Assembly (NCBI GenBank): GCA_963662175.1
Contig: OY759225.1
Coordinates: 8,195,107 to 8,259,106, forward strand
DNA: 64,000 nucleotides
Origin: Aradus depressus
Lineage: Eukaryota > Arthropoda > Insecta > Hemiptera > Aradidae
Direction of reading: 5' to 3'
The notes under the pieces are model-generated. The model saw only the letters and a program-made list of their open reading frames with translations, ran no database searches and was not told where the DNA came from. Shown piece after piece: positions 41,455 through 53,160 of this stretch. Numbering within the stretch: the first letter of the stretch is position 1; each line of letters starts with the position of its first letter. The translations under genes and the position numbers were made by a program.

Positions 41455-42591
41455 AGCCCTTCATTGAATACCCAGTCTCCTAGTTTTCTTAACGAATCTG
41501 AGAATGCTCCCACGGTAGAATCTCGTCCGAGTGTATACCCAGGAAGTGTGCCGCCGTCTCGTTTTCTTCAACACATCTATCACAGGTAGGACTCTCCTTG
41601 ACTCCCACAGTGTGTAGGTGTCTATTAAACGAACCGTGTCCTGTGAGAACTCCAATTAGTTGCCAAAGCTCGTTCCTTTTGCGGTTCAGTATCCCATCCT
41701 TCAACACCTTGGACTCCCCTCCCAGGAATATCTTCGACTGTCTGCATGTGGTTATTTCTCTCCATGACTGTTCCAAAAGGTCTGTAGTTTATTACTTTCT
41801 TTGGCCAGTCGGTCGGCTTTAGGGTTGTAAAATCGATAGTTGATGTTAACAATAGTTTCGATAATATCGGCATTAAACTATCGATACTATCAATAGTTTA
41901 AGGACTTTGTATTTCTGGGATGCACTGAATAGAAGGAAGGTTACATTTACTGTTCTTGTAGAGTGTTTCGTTGCTTTGAACTGAAAATTTACTATTCTGG
42001 TGGCGTGCTTTGTTGTTTTGAACTAAAAAATGAGTCGTAAACGGAAGTCCGAAGTGTGGAATTACTACGATAAGGATGTAGATAAAAAAAAACTGGCTAA
42101 ATGTCGTTTTTACAGTGCCGAATTCAGAACTTCCGGGAACACTTGTTGGTTTTTTGTTCTATTTTATTTTGTAGAGAGGTTTCTGATGTTCTAGTGTTTG
42201 ATTTTAGTTGTTCTTTTTTGATTTGATATTTTTTGTTAGTACCTAACAATGAAAACTCATCTGGTCAATATATAATATATATATATACGTGTTTTGAATT
42301 CATATTTTTATGTTCAATTGAAGTTTGTAGTTTAGTTCCTGATTGCGTTAACGAACTGATCTGATCAGAGAAATATAGGGACTTACACTGTACGACATCT
42401 TGTTTATTTGTCTTCCTTAAATTACTTACATGGTACATGTGTGCATATACTGGATGTCACTTCTCCTTAAAAAAACATTTCGATAGTATTATCGATAGTT
42501 TCAAAAACTATATTTTTAAACTACCTATCGTTACTATCGATATCACCATCGATAGTTTTACACCCCTTGTCTGCTTCTTCGTTTCCCTGAA
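41455..42591 (-). mobile_element. LINE fragment (minus) split by a hAT element
   Basis: 41455-41819 and 42569-42591 belong to the same LINE family as 5919-6611 (shared caccgtgtgtaggtgtctatt-like and ggtctgc(c)tcttcgtttccctg segments). The minus strand gives a zinc-knuckle tail CDRCVEENETAAHFLG. Confidence 0.82.
41820..42568 (+). mobile_element. Non-autonomous hAT element with BED-finger remnant
   Basis: Ends tagggttgtaaaa and rc aaggggtgtaaaa. Many atcgatag motifs near both ends. 8-bp target duplication gtcggctt/gtctgctt (41812-41819, 42569-42576). From ATG 42030 it encodes MSRKRKSEVWNYYDKDVDKK and AKCRFYSAEFRTSGNT, the BED zinc-finger start of a hAT transposase. The second Cys has become Tyr/Ser, and the rest is lost. 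Confidence 0.85.
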
Positions 42592-42607
42592 TTTAAAAGT
42601 GACTTTT

Positions 42608-42641
42608 GTGCTGACGATGGCGTAAGCCGAAACCGGTGCAC
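42608..42641 (+). ncRNA. Hammerhead-like motif 5 (G at position 17)
   Basis: Helix I GTG (42608-42610) with CAC (42639-42641), core CTGACGA (42611-42617), extra T, helix II GGC-GTAA-GCC, GAAA (42629-42632), palindrome ACCGGT. Position 17 is G, where cleavage needs A, C or U, so this copy should not cut. Confidence 0.6.
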
Positions 42642-42806
42642 CTTATGTATATATTTTTGTGGAATTAGACATTATAATAATGTTAGACATTATTATAATG
42701 TTCTTGGTATTTATATATTCTGTGATTCCTTGGAACAGCTATTGTACTTGAGTCAAGTTGACTGAAAGGGACCAGTTCGAGTTGTAGTTCAAACTAGCCC
42801 CAAGCG

Positions 42807-42972
42807 ATGCGCATCATTCCCTGGTTTGTTAGAAAGTACAAGATCCAGAAGGAACATCCTCAGTTGGCAGAAACTGATAAGAAAGTTGCAAAGAAAACTT
42901 GTATGGGTCTGTTAGGAGTTCGTGTTCCTGGCTTCAGCCAACATGTAGTGTCTCTTCAACCAAGACCATTCG
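42807..42972 (+). CDS. Candidate host exon (unassigned) with U12-like donor
   Basis: 55 codons from ATG: MRIIPWFVRKYKIQKEHPQL, then AETDKKVAKKTCMGLLGVRV and PGFSQHVVSLQPRPF. The composition is protein-like, it has no repeat match in the window, and an in-frame TAG lies at 42795-42797, so the ATG would be the start. The sequence after 42972 is GTATCCTT, a full match to the U12-type GT-AG donor. I do not recognise the protein. It could instead end at the in-frame stop a few codons on. Confirmed only by RNA or homology. Confidence 0.35.
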
Positions 42973-42999
42973 GTATCCTTCAAATTCTACTCAACTAAT

Positions 43000-43435
43000 T
43001 TGACTAAAAAGGAATTCATTCGAAACTTATAAATTTTATAAAAAGAAAAAAAAAGTCCCGGCTATGTTGACACTATATTCATATATATAATATGCATATA
43101 CCCTATCCTGCCCCTAATTCCCTGACACTGTCACAAACCTATAGTTAGGGGGATATTTATGTGTAACATAAGATATAATGATGTATGTATATAATGTTGA
43201 ACAAAAATGATGTAGATATATAATGTGAAAATTGTGTAGAACCACTATATTTCTTATATAAGAGTAGCTATTGTGCAATTATAATAAATAAAGATATATA
43301 GTAGAATATAGAATAGAAATATGTAAATAGTATTACCTGAAGAGATAGAAAAAGCCAAGTTATGTATAGACCTTCTGGAACATGGGTCCAGAACACTCTA
43401 TGAGCCTATATAAATGGCCGCCCAGGCAACCTCTC
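43000..43435. other. Unassigned AT-rich stretch
   Basis: AT-rich sequence with atatata runs. No exon seen. Confidence 0.35.
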
Positions 43436-43590
43436 AGCACTCTAGTTTTTGATAGCACTCTTGTTTAAGAACTCCAGTATCGCACTCTAGTTGGCACTCC
43501 AGTTAGCACTCTAGTTTTGATCGCACCCTAGTATTGCACTCTTGTTTAAGTACTCTAGTTTTGGCACTCTTAATTTATAACTCACTCTAA
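43436..43590 (+). repeat. Degenerate tandem repeat based on gcactctagtt
   Basis: About ten irregular units like gcactctagttttgat and cactcttgtttaag. No function seen. Confidence 0.6.
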
Positions 43591-43781
43591 CTTGTATTTT
43601 GATCAGTCACAGTTCACTATTGCAATCCAGTGTATTATTTCTTAAATGAATAAAACAAACTTATTTTTGAAATATTGTCTATTCCACTAAAGATATTTAT
43701 AAAAATAAAACTACCGGTTTCGGCCTCACACCATCGTCAGGTCTAGTTATGAACTGAGAAGTGAGAAGTGAGTTCATAACT

Positions 43782-43815
43782 AGACCTGACGATGGTGTGA
43801 GGCCGAAACCGGTAG

Positions 43816-43817
<2 letters not shown>
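43782..43817 (+). ncRNA. Hammerhead-like motif 6 (right arm of foldback 1)
   Basis: Core CTGACGA (43786-43792), extra T, helix II GG...CC (43794-43804), GAAA (43805-43808), palindrome ACCGGT, A at position 17. Helix I GAC with GTT (one G-U). A mirror copy lies on the minus strand at 43743-43711. Confidence 0.55.
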
Positions 43818-43885
<68 letters not shown>

Positions 43886-43945
43886 TTAGTGGAATAGACA
43901 ATATTTCAAAAATAAGTTTGTTTTATTCATTTATTACAAGTTTCC

Positions 43946-44510
43946 TACGCCTAGCCCTAGAGGAAGAGATGCGCGGACAGTCCAGACCAGTGCGCTGCAA
44001 GGACATCGTCCAGAATTGGATTGTGGAAAAATGGCAACAACGTTGGTCACGATGCCCGGATGGGCGAACGACATACGCATACTTCCCGGACGTCCGGGTA
44101 CGCCTTGACTCAACATGGGTACAGCCTAATCACTGGACGTCTCAAATATTATCAGGTCATATGGTGATTTCAACTCCAAGCTGTTCTTCTTTCACAGGAA
44201 GAACACCCCGAACTGTTCGTGCGGCGGTATCGAGACTGCAGAACATGTGGTCCTCGAATGTCCGCTGTACGACCAAGCTAGGGTGGAGTTGATTCATGGG
44301 ACAAGATCGTATTTGGGACTGGATCTACGGCAGATGGTGACGGAAACAGACTACCCGATGTTCTGCCGATTCGTCGGCTCCTGGCGGGAGCAGAAACAGG
44401 CAACGTAAGATGGTAACCCCTTGATCCCCGAGCTTTGACCAAACGTAGACAGGGTGATATTGCTGCAATGCAAGGCGCACCCTCTTTTGAAAGCAAATAA
44501 AAAAAAAAAA
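43946..44510 (+). mobile_element. LINE 3' end inserted in foldback 1
   Basis: Target duplication AAGTTTCC (43938-43945, 44511-44518) and A-rich tail. Frames give QNWIVEKWQQRW and HWTSQILSGHG, then after a frameshift FFFHRKNTPNCSCGGIETAE HVVLECPLY, an R1/Jockey-type tail with its zinc knuckle. The uninterrupted target is seen at 52636-52652 in foldback 2. Confidence 0.85.
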
Positions 44511-44826
44511 AAGTTTCCACAATATGTCCGCGTTCCTCAACTTAGAAGTTATTATTTCTTATCTTATGTATGTGAGTTCTTGCCCTGAACTTTGTAAGTA
44601 CAAATATATATATATTTTATGTTACTTGCCAGAATTCTTATTTTTATTACGGTCTACTGTCAATAAGTGGCCATGTTATAGGGTTTTAAATTTACATATG
44701 AATACGACAGTTATTACAGTTTTTGGCTGATTTGGCAGAAAATGTAAAGGTGTCGTCCATAGAAGGTTCTGGATACATATGTAAAATTTTTCGTCTTCAC
44801 AGACATGCACACATAGACATAAAGGA

Positions 44827-45150
44827 GGGCGCCGGTAGCTCAGTGGTATGCGTGCTTGTCTTCTGAAACCAAGATCATGGGTTCGAAACCCGACCGAGGC
44901 CTTTAGTTTATTTTATCTGGGAGGTAAAATAAACTTAAGCACGCCGTCCTTCGGATGGGACGTTAAGCGATGGTCCCGAGCCTGTACGATGTAAGGTACT
45001 CGTTAAAGACTTCTATTCTAGGTGAATAAAAATGTAGGTTAGGCAAAATTTAGGACTCCCATAGTAGAGTCGGGCTCATGTTCACCAGAGGGACGAAAGA
45101 GCGCTCTGGTAGTAGGCGATATGACCTCGTAGTTAAAGCTCGGGCATGAT
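44827..45150 (+). mobile_element. SINE-A, nearly full copy (plus)
   Basis: Complete tRNA head with A box TAGCTCAGTGG and B box GGTTCGAAACC. It ends at cgggcatgat and then T-rich sequence; the AACCT tail is absent in this copy. Confidence 0.9.
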
Positions 45151-45650
45151 TTTTTTTTTTTTCATTTTGGAACCAGGATGTCACAAAACACAAAATAGTC
45201 AATTAATATATTAGTGTACTAAAATTAATTTAGTCATATTGCCTGCTTAATCTTTCTGAAGTCAACAAATAGTCCTATGGATTTGTTCCATGCAGCTCCG
45301 TCCTGATCATAAAATTAACCTAAAATTTTTATTTTTTCACTTATCAAAATTAATGTTCTTCCGTTGATATACCTCGGAGATTAAATTTTTTTTTTTTTTT
45401 TTTCTCCATCATAACTACAAATAAACCTCACAGACTCTTCGGCATCAATTTTTAATCCCTTAAATATTTGATGATTGATAGAGATTAATGAATATCTGTT
45501 GATTTTTTTTTTATTGATGTGGATTCATTTTTTTTTCAAACTTTTTTTTAATTGATAAGGATAAAAAGTAGGAGAAAGTAAATAAATGAATGTAAACAAT
45601 TTCTTTTAAACAAGGTCATCAAGTTTGTTTGAATTTTATTTCCTCAGATA
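45150..45650. other. Unassigned T-rich stretch
   Basis: Several long T-runs, no gene seen. Confidence 0.35.
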
Positions 45651-45651
45651 T

Positions 45652-46640
45652 ACGAAGTATAGGGGAAGTTATGTAATCGGCCAGAAAGTCGATGTTGAGT
45701 TTTCAACGGAATTTCAAGTTTTCCATACCCTACCGAAAAAAAATATATATATATATAGTCAACTCTCGATAATTTGAAACTCAAGGGACGAGAGGAAAAG
45801 TTAAAAATACCGAGAGTTCAAATAAACAAGACGGAGTTAGGAAATAATTCAAATAAACAGGAGTGTGATTAAAAGTATGTATGTACGTTCATAAATGTGT
45901 GGTGATTTTATCCATACTTTTTAAAATCATGGACAATATAGGTGGTGAAATATTGAACTGCTTTGCAACTTATTTTTTCAATATTCCATTTTTCACAGCT
46001 TCTATAACACGCAGAAAAACGCTGTTTAAATTTAACTAAAGAAAGAAAAGTGCAAACTCAATTAATCTAGTCGAGGGCATGTAAACAAAGGACAGGTCTG
46101 TGCAGGATCAAATGACTCACATCAGAAGAGGGGAGCCCTGACTTCAAATTATAGAGAGTTGGGGAGCCCTGACTGCAAATTATAGAATGTTGGCACCAAG
46201 ATGCTATTGCTACAACTTCAACTTACTGAGGGGACCAAATGTACATTAATTTTTTTCAATTTATCGAGTGTTTTTCAAGGGACCTGAACAAAACTTCAAA
46301 TTATCGAGAGATTCAAATTATCGAGTGTCAAATTATCGAAAGTCGACTGCATAAGTTAAGAATGTATTAACAAGAAATTTTATAAGTGTATCTAGAACCA
46401 TCTAAGGACGAAACCTGTTGATTTTTCAGTCAAATCGACTAAAAGGGAAGGGGGGGATTAGGAGGAGGCTCAACACAAAGACTAATAACTCCTGTTGTAA
46501 TGAATATATCGACAAAAAATTTGATATGTAAATTCGAAACGATGGCCCAGGTGAATTGAATATATCGATATAAATGTGAATATGTGTATCTAGAAGACCA
46601 AAGGGAAGGGGACGTTAGAGAGGGAGTCGAACAAAAACCC
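45652..46640 (+). repeat. Family X copy interrupted by a pogo-like element
   Basis: Opening ggggaagttatgtaatcgg (45662) to about 45745, then the pogo-like element, then subunits from 46365 with tatcgacaaaaaatttgat and ccaaagggaagggg. Confidence 0.6.
45756..46348. mobile_element. pogo-like MITE
   Basis: Ends tagtcaactctcgataattt and rc cagtcgactttcgataattt. Inner aaattatcgag(ag) motifs repeat near the right end. No transposase piece found. Confidence 0.65.
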
Positions 46641-46682
46641 GATAACTGCCGAATGTCGACACAAAAACCAGATAACTGCCGA

Positions 46683-46791
<109 letters not shown>

Positions 46792-46958
46792 AATATAAAA
46801 CCTTATTGGAACGGCACCTTTCAATTATCTGCTCATGGGGTGAGAAAGGATGGAGATTGCACTCAAAAACCTCCTCAAATTCCCCAAAAACCCTCTGCAA
46901 CACGAAATTTTATATGTCGATCCAGAACCCAATAAGGACTACATCTGTCGATTCAAGG

Positions 46959-47299
46959 TTAGGTTAGGTTTTATGATTCATGCCCGGGCTTTAATTACGA
47001 GGTTATATCGCCTACTAGCAGAGCGCTCTTTCGTCTCTGGTGAACATGAGCCTGACTCTACTGTGGGAGTCGTAAATTTTGCCTACCCTAAATTTTTATT
47101 CACCTAGGGTAGGGGTCTTTAACGAGTACCAGACATCGTACAGGCTCGGGACCATCGCTTAATGTCCCATCCGAAGGACGGCGTGCTTAAGTTTATTTTA
47201 CCTCCCAAATAAAATAAAGTAAGGTCCTCGGTCGAGTTTTGAACCCACGATCTTGAGCTCAGAAAGCAAGCACGCATACCACTGAGCTGCCGGCCCCTC
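46959..47299 (-). mobile_element. SINE-A, full-length copy (minus) with 16-bp TSD
   Basis: The target duplication ATCTGTCGATTCAAGG is at 46943-46958 and 47300-47315. The element opens TTAGGTTAGGTTTTATGA and ends gctgccggcccctc. It is inserted in family X. Confidence 0.93.
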
Positions 47300-47314
47300 A
47301 TCTGTCGATTCAAG

Positions 47315-47470
47315 GGGGACTTAACACAAAAACCCTAATAATCAAAGTTTCGCGACGTAAAACATATATTTGTATACAGAACCTTATAAAGACGACGTTT
47401 GTCGATTTTCAACGAAATCGGCCGAAGGGAATGTAAGGATCAGAGAAGGTACTCAAAATTCCTAATTATT
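47315..47470 (+). repeat. Family X subunit
   Basis: Continuation of the family X copy broken by the SINE at 46959 (acgacgtttgtcgattttc, ggccgaagggaat). Confidence 0.5.
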
Positions 47471-47780
47471 ACATACATACATCCTCGGCGCTACAGCTCC
47501 ATTCGAGCCTTGGCCTCCTCCAGAGACTTCCCCCAAAAATTCCTGTCCAGCGCCAGCATTCTCCAGTTTTGCAGCCGAAGGTTCCTTGCGTCCCCATCGA
47601 CTGCGTCCATCCATCTCTTCATAGGTCTTCCTCGCCCTCTGTTTCCCTCCGGGATAACTATCATGACGTTTCAGCCTCCTGCATCCTCTGCACATGGCCT
47701 GCCCATCGCCTCGCCAGTCTTATCACGTCTGTGATCTTGGACTCTCCAAACTCCGCAGCGACCTCGGCATTATTTTTAAT
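47470..47780 (-). mobile_element. LINE 3' fragment (minus)
   Basis: The minus strand reads a basic tail typical of arthropod LINEs (…RWMDAVDGDARNLRLQNWRM …NFWGKSLEEARARMEL), close in type to that at 40682 but of another subfamily. Confidence 0.6.
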
Positions 47781-48429
47781 CCAAATTATTATTGTTATAA
47801 TAAAATATATCAACACAAAATGTATGAGTATGACACAAATAGATTTTCTATTAAATCGGTGAGTTAAGAGAGAGAGCGAAAACTCAGTTGGTTAAATCGC
47901 GCTGGAGAAGTACATTGTTGGGGATTTTTTAAAAATTATACTCTCCAATAAGCTGAAATGTTATCATTTTTTTTTTATTTAAAAAAAATGTAAAATCTAT
48001 CTATATTCTTTGCGTCCACTGGGATAAATTCAGTTCTCTCAGACTGTAGAAAATAACGCTTAGAATTTATTTTGGATTCTTTTGTAAGTGATTGAAACTG
48101 TAACTTTACTATAATATATGTGATATGAAATATAAATATATATATCGTAAATAGGGATAAAGAGGGTCTATCAGGGATATAGGACTGGACAATAAGGGAT
48201 AAATAAGAAGAAACCAACTAACTGAACCAAGATTTTGAAGGGGAAAATAGCTTTTTCATATTTTATTCTACAATTTTCCAGAGTTTTTCCAAGTTTTTGG
48301 CTCATCGATCCCTTTACTATGTGAAAATATTTGAAAATTTTATTTATGAATAAAGAAATAAATGAAATTATTTTACAAAAAAAAAGTGTCGATCAATCAT
48401 ACCTACAGTAAAAAAAAAAGAAAAAAAGT

Positions 48430-48690
48430 CAATTAAATTTTCACAACCCCTTCAAAACCAGTCTGACCGTTTGAAATGTATGAAAAATCATATATTCTCA
48501 TCATACATTCTGTATCGATACATTCATCACTTCGTCCTCTGATCCCCTCCCATCCCTTCGGCCGAATTCGCGTTCTTAAGTGGTTTTGGATACACATATG
48601 AAGTTTCGGGACGATATAGGAACTGACACACTCACATACAGACAGAATTTCTGACCGATTACACAACTTCTCTTATACTTCAAATAGCTG
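48430..48690 (-). repeat. Family X copy (minus)
   Basis: Contains the rc of atgaatgtatcgatac and ends at rc of the opening motif (ttacacaacttctcttatac). Confidence 0.6.
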
Positions 48691-48794
48691 GGGAGATAAT
48701 AGTAATATTTAAAAAAATAAATATCGGATAAAATCCAGCGATACAAAAAGAAAATTTTAAAAATACTAGTAAACAAAAATAAATATATATATCA

Positions 48795-49190
48795 TTAATT
48801 TTTTTTTTTTTGTTGTTTTAATATTATATTTGCAATATATATACAATATATACTACATAATAAGCAAATATGTGGTCAAAAAGAAAAATATGACAACTTG
48901 ATGGGAGAAGACAGCCAGCGCTGATACTCCTTCGAAAATTAATTATCATTATTCACTATCATTCGAGAAAAGATCACGAGGCCACCTCCTGTTCAAGGGG
49001 CGGGGAGGATTGTCAGGATGGGAATAAGAGGAAAGGTCTTGTACGAGTGGATTTGAATGGGAAGAAAGGTTTCTGTGGAATGATTGCAATCGGGATTTGA
49101 TTAATTCATTGACATTGGGAATACTGATATCTCTGTGTAGGACTTTATTGGTGACATAGAATGGAGCGTTGACAATTCGTCGGAGGGTTA
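48795..49190 (-). mobile_element. Jockey-like LINE 3' end (minus), sister of 11576
   Basis: Minus-strand frame gives RRIVNAPFYVTNKVLHRDIS, IPNVNELIKSRLQSFHRNLS and PLNRRWPRDLFSNDSE then stop, the intact C-terminus of the LINE protein. The 3' tail ends in a T-run at 48798-48812. The same sequence in broken form lies at 11640-11960. Confidence 0.8.
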
Positions 49191-50600
49191 AAAGATTTAA
49201 AATAGGAAAAATTATATAATATATTAATATATTTAAAAGTAGCGCTAAGCCATCTAGCATCAAGCTTAGGGTTCTAACACAGAGGTCCACTTGTAAAATA
49301 TATTTTGAATAACTATTATTATGATAAATATTATGAAAAAATTGTTTTTTGTTAAAGAAAAAAACCTCTATTTGTTAGGTTGAAAAACTTATAAATAAAT
49401 TGGTGGAATAATAAGCCTGTGAAGAATATATATTATTATAAATTCATAATCTCCTTAGACTACCCAAAAGTCAATTATTGATTAAAATGGTCAATTGGTA
49501 CTGTAGGGAGAGCGAGAACATACTTGACTAATTCGTATTGGGAAAGTACATTGCTGAAGATCCTCAGACAACTTTTTTTGTTTGAATTGAGGTAAATTCT
49601 TTTTATATTATTTTTGTCTAAGAGTTATCTTCAAAATATATTTTGTTGTAGTTAATCTAGTGTAACCACCTTTCCCCTTCTTGAGAGAGTGTGTGAATTG
49701 TTTAATTAGTAAAAATAAAAAATTTTAATCGAAAAATTATTAAAATTGAAAATTCTTATATCGCGACTTTAAATGAAAAATGCCTTGGATAGCTGAGTAC
49801 ACTCCTCACGGGAAGAACGGTTACAAGTTCCTAATGTGTAGTTGTCACCAGTAATTAATAATAATTAACTACTGTTGCCAACTAGAAGAAGCATGAGTGG
49901 GGGGGAATGGAATGAATCAAACTTAGAACTGTAACATATTTATTTTAATAAGAACAAAATTTACAAAACCTTTTACAAAATATAATTTACAAATAAAATG
50001 GGCCTATGTCGGAAAGACTGAATCGTTTCTAAAAACATCTATCCTCGAATCGATATTACAGGTACCTTAATTATGATATCCCTGGCGATGACGGTGCGAT
50101 CAGCTTTATCTGGACATCCCGCAGAAATCATCCAATCACATAGTCCTTGAAGATCTGTCTGGTTTCGAGGCTACATTAGATGTTACATTTTTCACTGGCT
50201 TTACACCGTCCGAAATACACTATATCTCACTGACTAGTTCGATGTGGCCTGAACGGCCCCAAGAATGAAGAAGTAGTTGATTTACTCACATATTTAAAAC
50301 TCAACTGTAAAATCTAAAAGAAAGATATAACTGACGTGGTCTGTCTAGCCCCAACTCTGAACGTATAATGCCTATGAAGAAGGGTGGCTTCTTTAGTTTC
50401 ATCGTGGTGCGGATGGATCCCGACATCTTATTGGCTGTTTGTTCCCGCCTAATTTACTTCCAGCCAATCACCTATCACCGGTTGCATCAGTCAATTCCGA
50501 GAACGGGGGATTGCTAGCCCGGCCTGGCCTTTCAGGCAACACCGGATGTAAACAATTATCTTGCTTCCTTCCTTTCATCTATATCCTTTGTTCCTTATTT
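49191..50600. other. Unassigned stretch
   Basis: AT-rich to 49900, then a less AT-rich part (50040-50600) with gatcagctttatctgg and ctgatctc-free sequence. Small open frames only. A family X end (ttggtactgtagggagagcg ... gaagatcctcagacaac) lies at 49495-49575. Confidence 0.35.
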
Positions 50601-50601
50601 T

Positions 50602-50800
50602 CGCTCCTAGCGATCGCGATTCACTCGCAGGCATCGCTAGTTCCAAGCATGTTCTTCTAAATGAAATTATCTTCAATTTAACTCCAAACAACCCATAATT
50701 CGCTCTTGTTTCGCTCCTAGCGATCGCGATTCACTCGCAGGCATCGCTAGTTCCGAGCATATTCTTCTAAATAAAATCCTCTTTAAATCAGCTCCAAGTG
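50602..50800 (+). repeat. Tandem duplication of about 104 bp
   Basis: The segment ttcgctcctagcgatcgcga + ttcactcgcaggcatcgctag + ttcc(a/g)agcat appears at 50600 and 50706. A third weak trace is tcgctcgtagtgtcac near 50812. Confidence 0.8.
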
Positions 50801-50892
50801 GCCTCGATTCGCTCGTAGTGTCACTGGTCCTTGCTGTATAATAATAATAATAATTGTCTATAGGGTAGACATGCTACACTAGTTCCTTAGTT

Positions 50893-51069
50893 ATTGTGAC
50901 TCATGCCCACAACTTCGATGTCATATCGCCTACTACCAGATCGCACTTTCGTCACTCTGATGAACGTGAGCCCGACTCTACAAGAAAGTTCTAAATTTTA
51001 CCTACTAATTTTTATTCACTTAGGGTAGGGATCTTTAATGAGTACCACCACTGAGCTCCCGGCGCTCCC
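50893..51069 (-). mobile_element. SINE-A copy (minus), large internal deletion
   Basis: Tail side gactcatgcccacaac; the part from the B box to the middle is missing; it ends tgagctcccggcgctccc. Confidence 0.75.
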
Positions 51070-52010
51070 TATAGTCAATCTATTGTTGATATTGTGACTG
51101 TATTGTTTTATTGTACAACAATGAATCAATGTGATTTTTTAATTTTTCATAGCATTATTTTTTTTTTTAGTATTAAATGAATATATTGTTTCTTTGTATA
51201 TTTTTATTTTTGATTGGATCGCTAAGAGGACGCCTTCATAAAAATCCCAGCACTTGGTAAGTAGAAAACAGGCTAATAATATATATTTTTAAAATATTTA
51301 TGCATCAGTTTAGTTGCACTTCAAAATTTCATTTGATTCAAAATGAAATAATACAAGTTATTATGTTCAAACCTCATTAGACTGAGCAGAAGCTTACCCG
51401 GCTTTCGAAGTAACCTGTTACTTGCAACCTGTTATATTTAAAGATACTAGTTTTCCTAAATTCCTACTCAGTTCATATTTCACGATTCGTGAGTCGTTTA
51501 AAGTTGAAGAGAGTCTTATTCAGCAAGAAATTTCGTAATCTATAGTTAAGGTCATATGAAGTTTATCGTGCCTGTAGTCGTTTTAGCCTAAATTGTAAAA
51601 AAGCCATAAAATAGGCAAACGTGGGAAATACGAGTCTGAGTATCATTTTGGTGCCACATTTACTCCCGGCGCTGGCCAAGAGAGCAGCTAAAGTAGCAAA
51701 CATATTTAGGGCGTGCTAGTGATGATTAGCTTCTCCCCTCATGAAATCCTCTTGCCTTCAGCTCTCCTTTCCTTCTTGGTCTGCCGCCACTGCTGGTCAG
51801 TGGTGAGGCTCCATTAAGTTGGAGGGATGGGGATAAAATAAAATAAAACAATCAATGTTGAATAATATATGATTGGAAGAGTATTTTATATATCATTCTG
51901 TATTTATTTAGAATTGATAATGACAAGAAGTCGAAACGTCTATATGAAATAAAGAAAATATTTTTTTTAAATATATTCATACCTCAATTGCCTCAAATTA
52001 CCATATTGAA
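51070..52010. other. Unassigned stretch with one hammerhead-like trace
   Basis: No exon found. At 51912-51945 the sequence ttgataatgacaagaagtcg + aaacgtc has helix II GAC/GTC, GAAA and an ACGT palindrome but a core like that of the decayed Penelope motif. Confidence 0.35.
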
Positions 52011-52350
52011 AAGATATATTAGAGTTTTTGTGTTAAGCCTCTCCCTAATATCCTCTTTCCTTTCGGTCTATTTGGCTGAAATTCAATACATGTAGTTCTT
52101 AGAGGATTTTGGGCACACATATGGAATTTCGTGGCGATTCATTCTATCTGAAGGTACCGCGTTCACAGACACAGAGAGATATAATTTTTTTTTTAAGTTA
52201 CCGATTACATAACTCATCCAAAATCCAATAACTATGACACCTATTGATTTTCAGCCAAATCGGACAAAGGAATGGGGAGAGGATTAAGAATTAAGATGAG
52301 AGGGTTCTCAACTCAAAAACTTTAATAATTGCCGATGATGTAAAGGGGGT
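52010..52350. repeat. Family X block
   Basis: Contains rc and direct subunits (gattcattctatctgaagg; ccaaatcggacaaaggaat; ttgccgatgatgtaaa). Confidence 0.5.
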
Positions 52351-52608
52351 CATTTCGAGCTTTGATTGGTTTCTTTAAATAATTTATAATAAATTAAATT
52401 AAAAATGTCAAGTAATGAGGAATTGTTGATATATGGTGCTGTGGCTATTTACATTGTTGCATCCAAAAAAAGAAATCGAAGAAAAATTTGGGTTAAAGAC
52501 TGGCTTTCAAATTTTTATTTTTTAAAAACAATAAAAACAACACACACTAAACAATAATTATTAATAAACTTTTAAAACTTAATTTTATTTATTGAAAACA
52601 AAGAAATC

Positions 52609-53160
52609 TTCTAAGTTGAGGAACGCGGACATATTGTGGAAACTTGTAATAAATGAATAAAACAAACTTATTTTTGAAATATTGTCTATTCCACTAAAAA
52701 TATATATATACAACTACCGGTTTCGGCTTTATACCATCGTCTGGTCTAGTTATGAACTAAGTCAGTTTGCAGAGAGCGACCCTTCTAATACATCTCGGGT
52801 GAAAGGGTGCCATTAAAACTTGGGAGTCCCCCGGCTGTACCGTTATAAATCGTATTTGTATTTGTACTTATTTATTTGTTGTTTTGCCACGATTAGTCTA
52901 GTGACATTGTTTTATGTAAATTTAGAACTAGGTTTTGATAAGAAATATTTCATGAGTTAGCTAACGGTACAGCCGGGGGACTCCCAAGTTTTAATGGCAC
53001 CCTTTCACCCGAGATGTATTAGAAGGGTCGCTCTCTGCAAACTGACTTAGTTCATAACTAGACCTGACGATGGTATAAAGCCGAAACCGGTAGTTGTATA
53101 TATATATATCTTTAGTGGAATAGACAATATTTCAAAAATAAGTTTGTTTTATTCATTTAT
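52609..53160 (-). mobile_element. Hammerhead-bearing foldback element 2
   Basis: 12-bp target duplication AACAAAGAAATC (52597-52608, 53161-53172). It has the same ends as foldback 1: on the minus strand it opens (t)aaatgaataaaacaaac and closes with the tttccacaatatgtccgcg...cttagaa tail. Arms hold hammerhead motifs at 53058-53096 (plus) and 52746-52706 (minus, core mutated to CAGACGA). A further inner arm of about 95 bp (gtcagtttgcagagagcgac ... gtaccgtta) and a loop of about 115 bp are absent from foldback 1. Confidence 0.82.
53058..53096 (+). ncRNA. Hammerhead-like motif 7 (foldback 2)
   Basis: Core CTGACGA (53064-53070), extra T, helix II GG...CC, GAAA (53083-53086), palindrome ACCGGT, A at position 17 (53092), helix I GAC with GTT. 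Same form as motif 6, with a different helix II loop. Confidence 0.55.

Larger units (their letters stand above)
43645..44549 (+). mobile_element. Hammerhead-bearing foldback element 1 (with LINE inside)
   Basis: 12-bp target duplication TATTATTTCTTA (43633-43644, 44550-44561). Arms: aatgaataaaacaaac... ttattccactaaagatat...ctaccggtttcgg... inward to gttatgaact, then the mirror image. Each arm holds a hammerhead motif (minus 43743-43711, plus 43782-43817). A (TA)n run lies between the right motif and the right arm. Beyond the right arm a 40-bp tail (tttccacaatatgtccgcg...cttagaag) closes the element. The same ends occur in the element at 52609. Confidence 0.8.

Noticed and set aside
43818..43882. 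CRISPR-like or satellite array at the (TA)n run
   Set aside because: Pure dinucleotide repeat inside a foldback element; no spacer structure.
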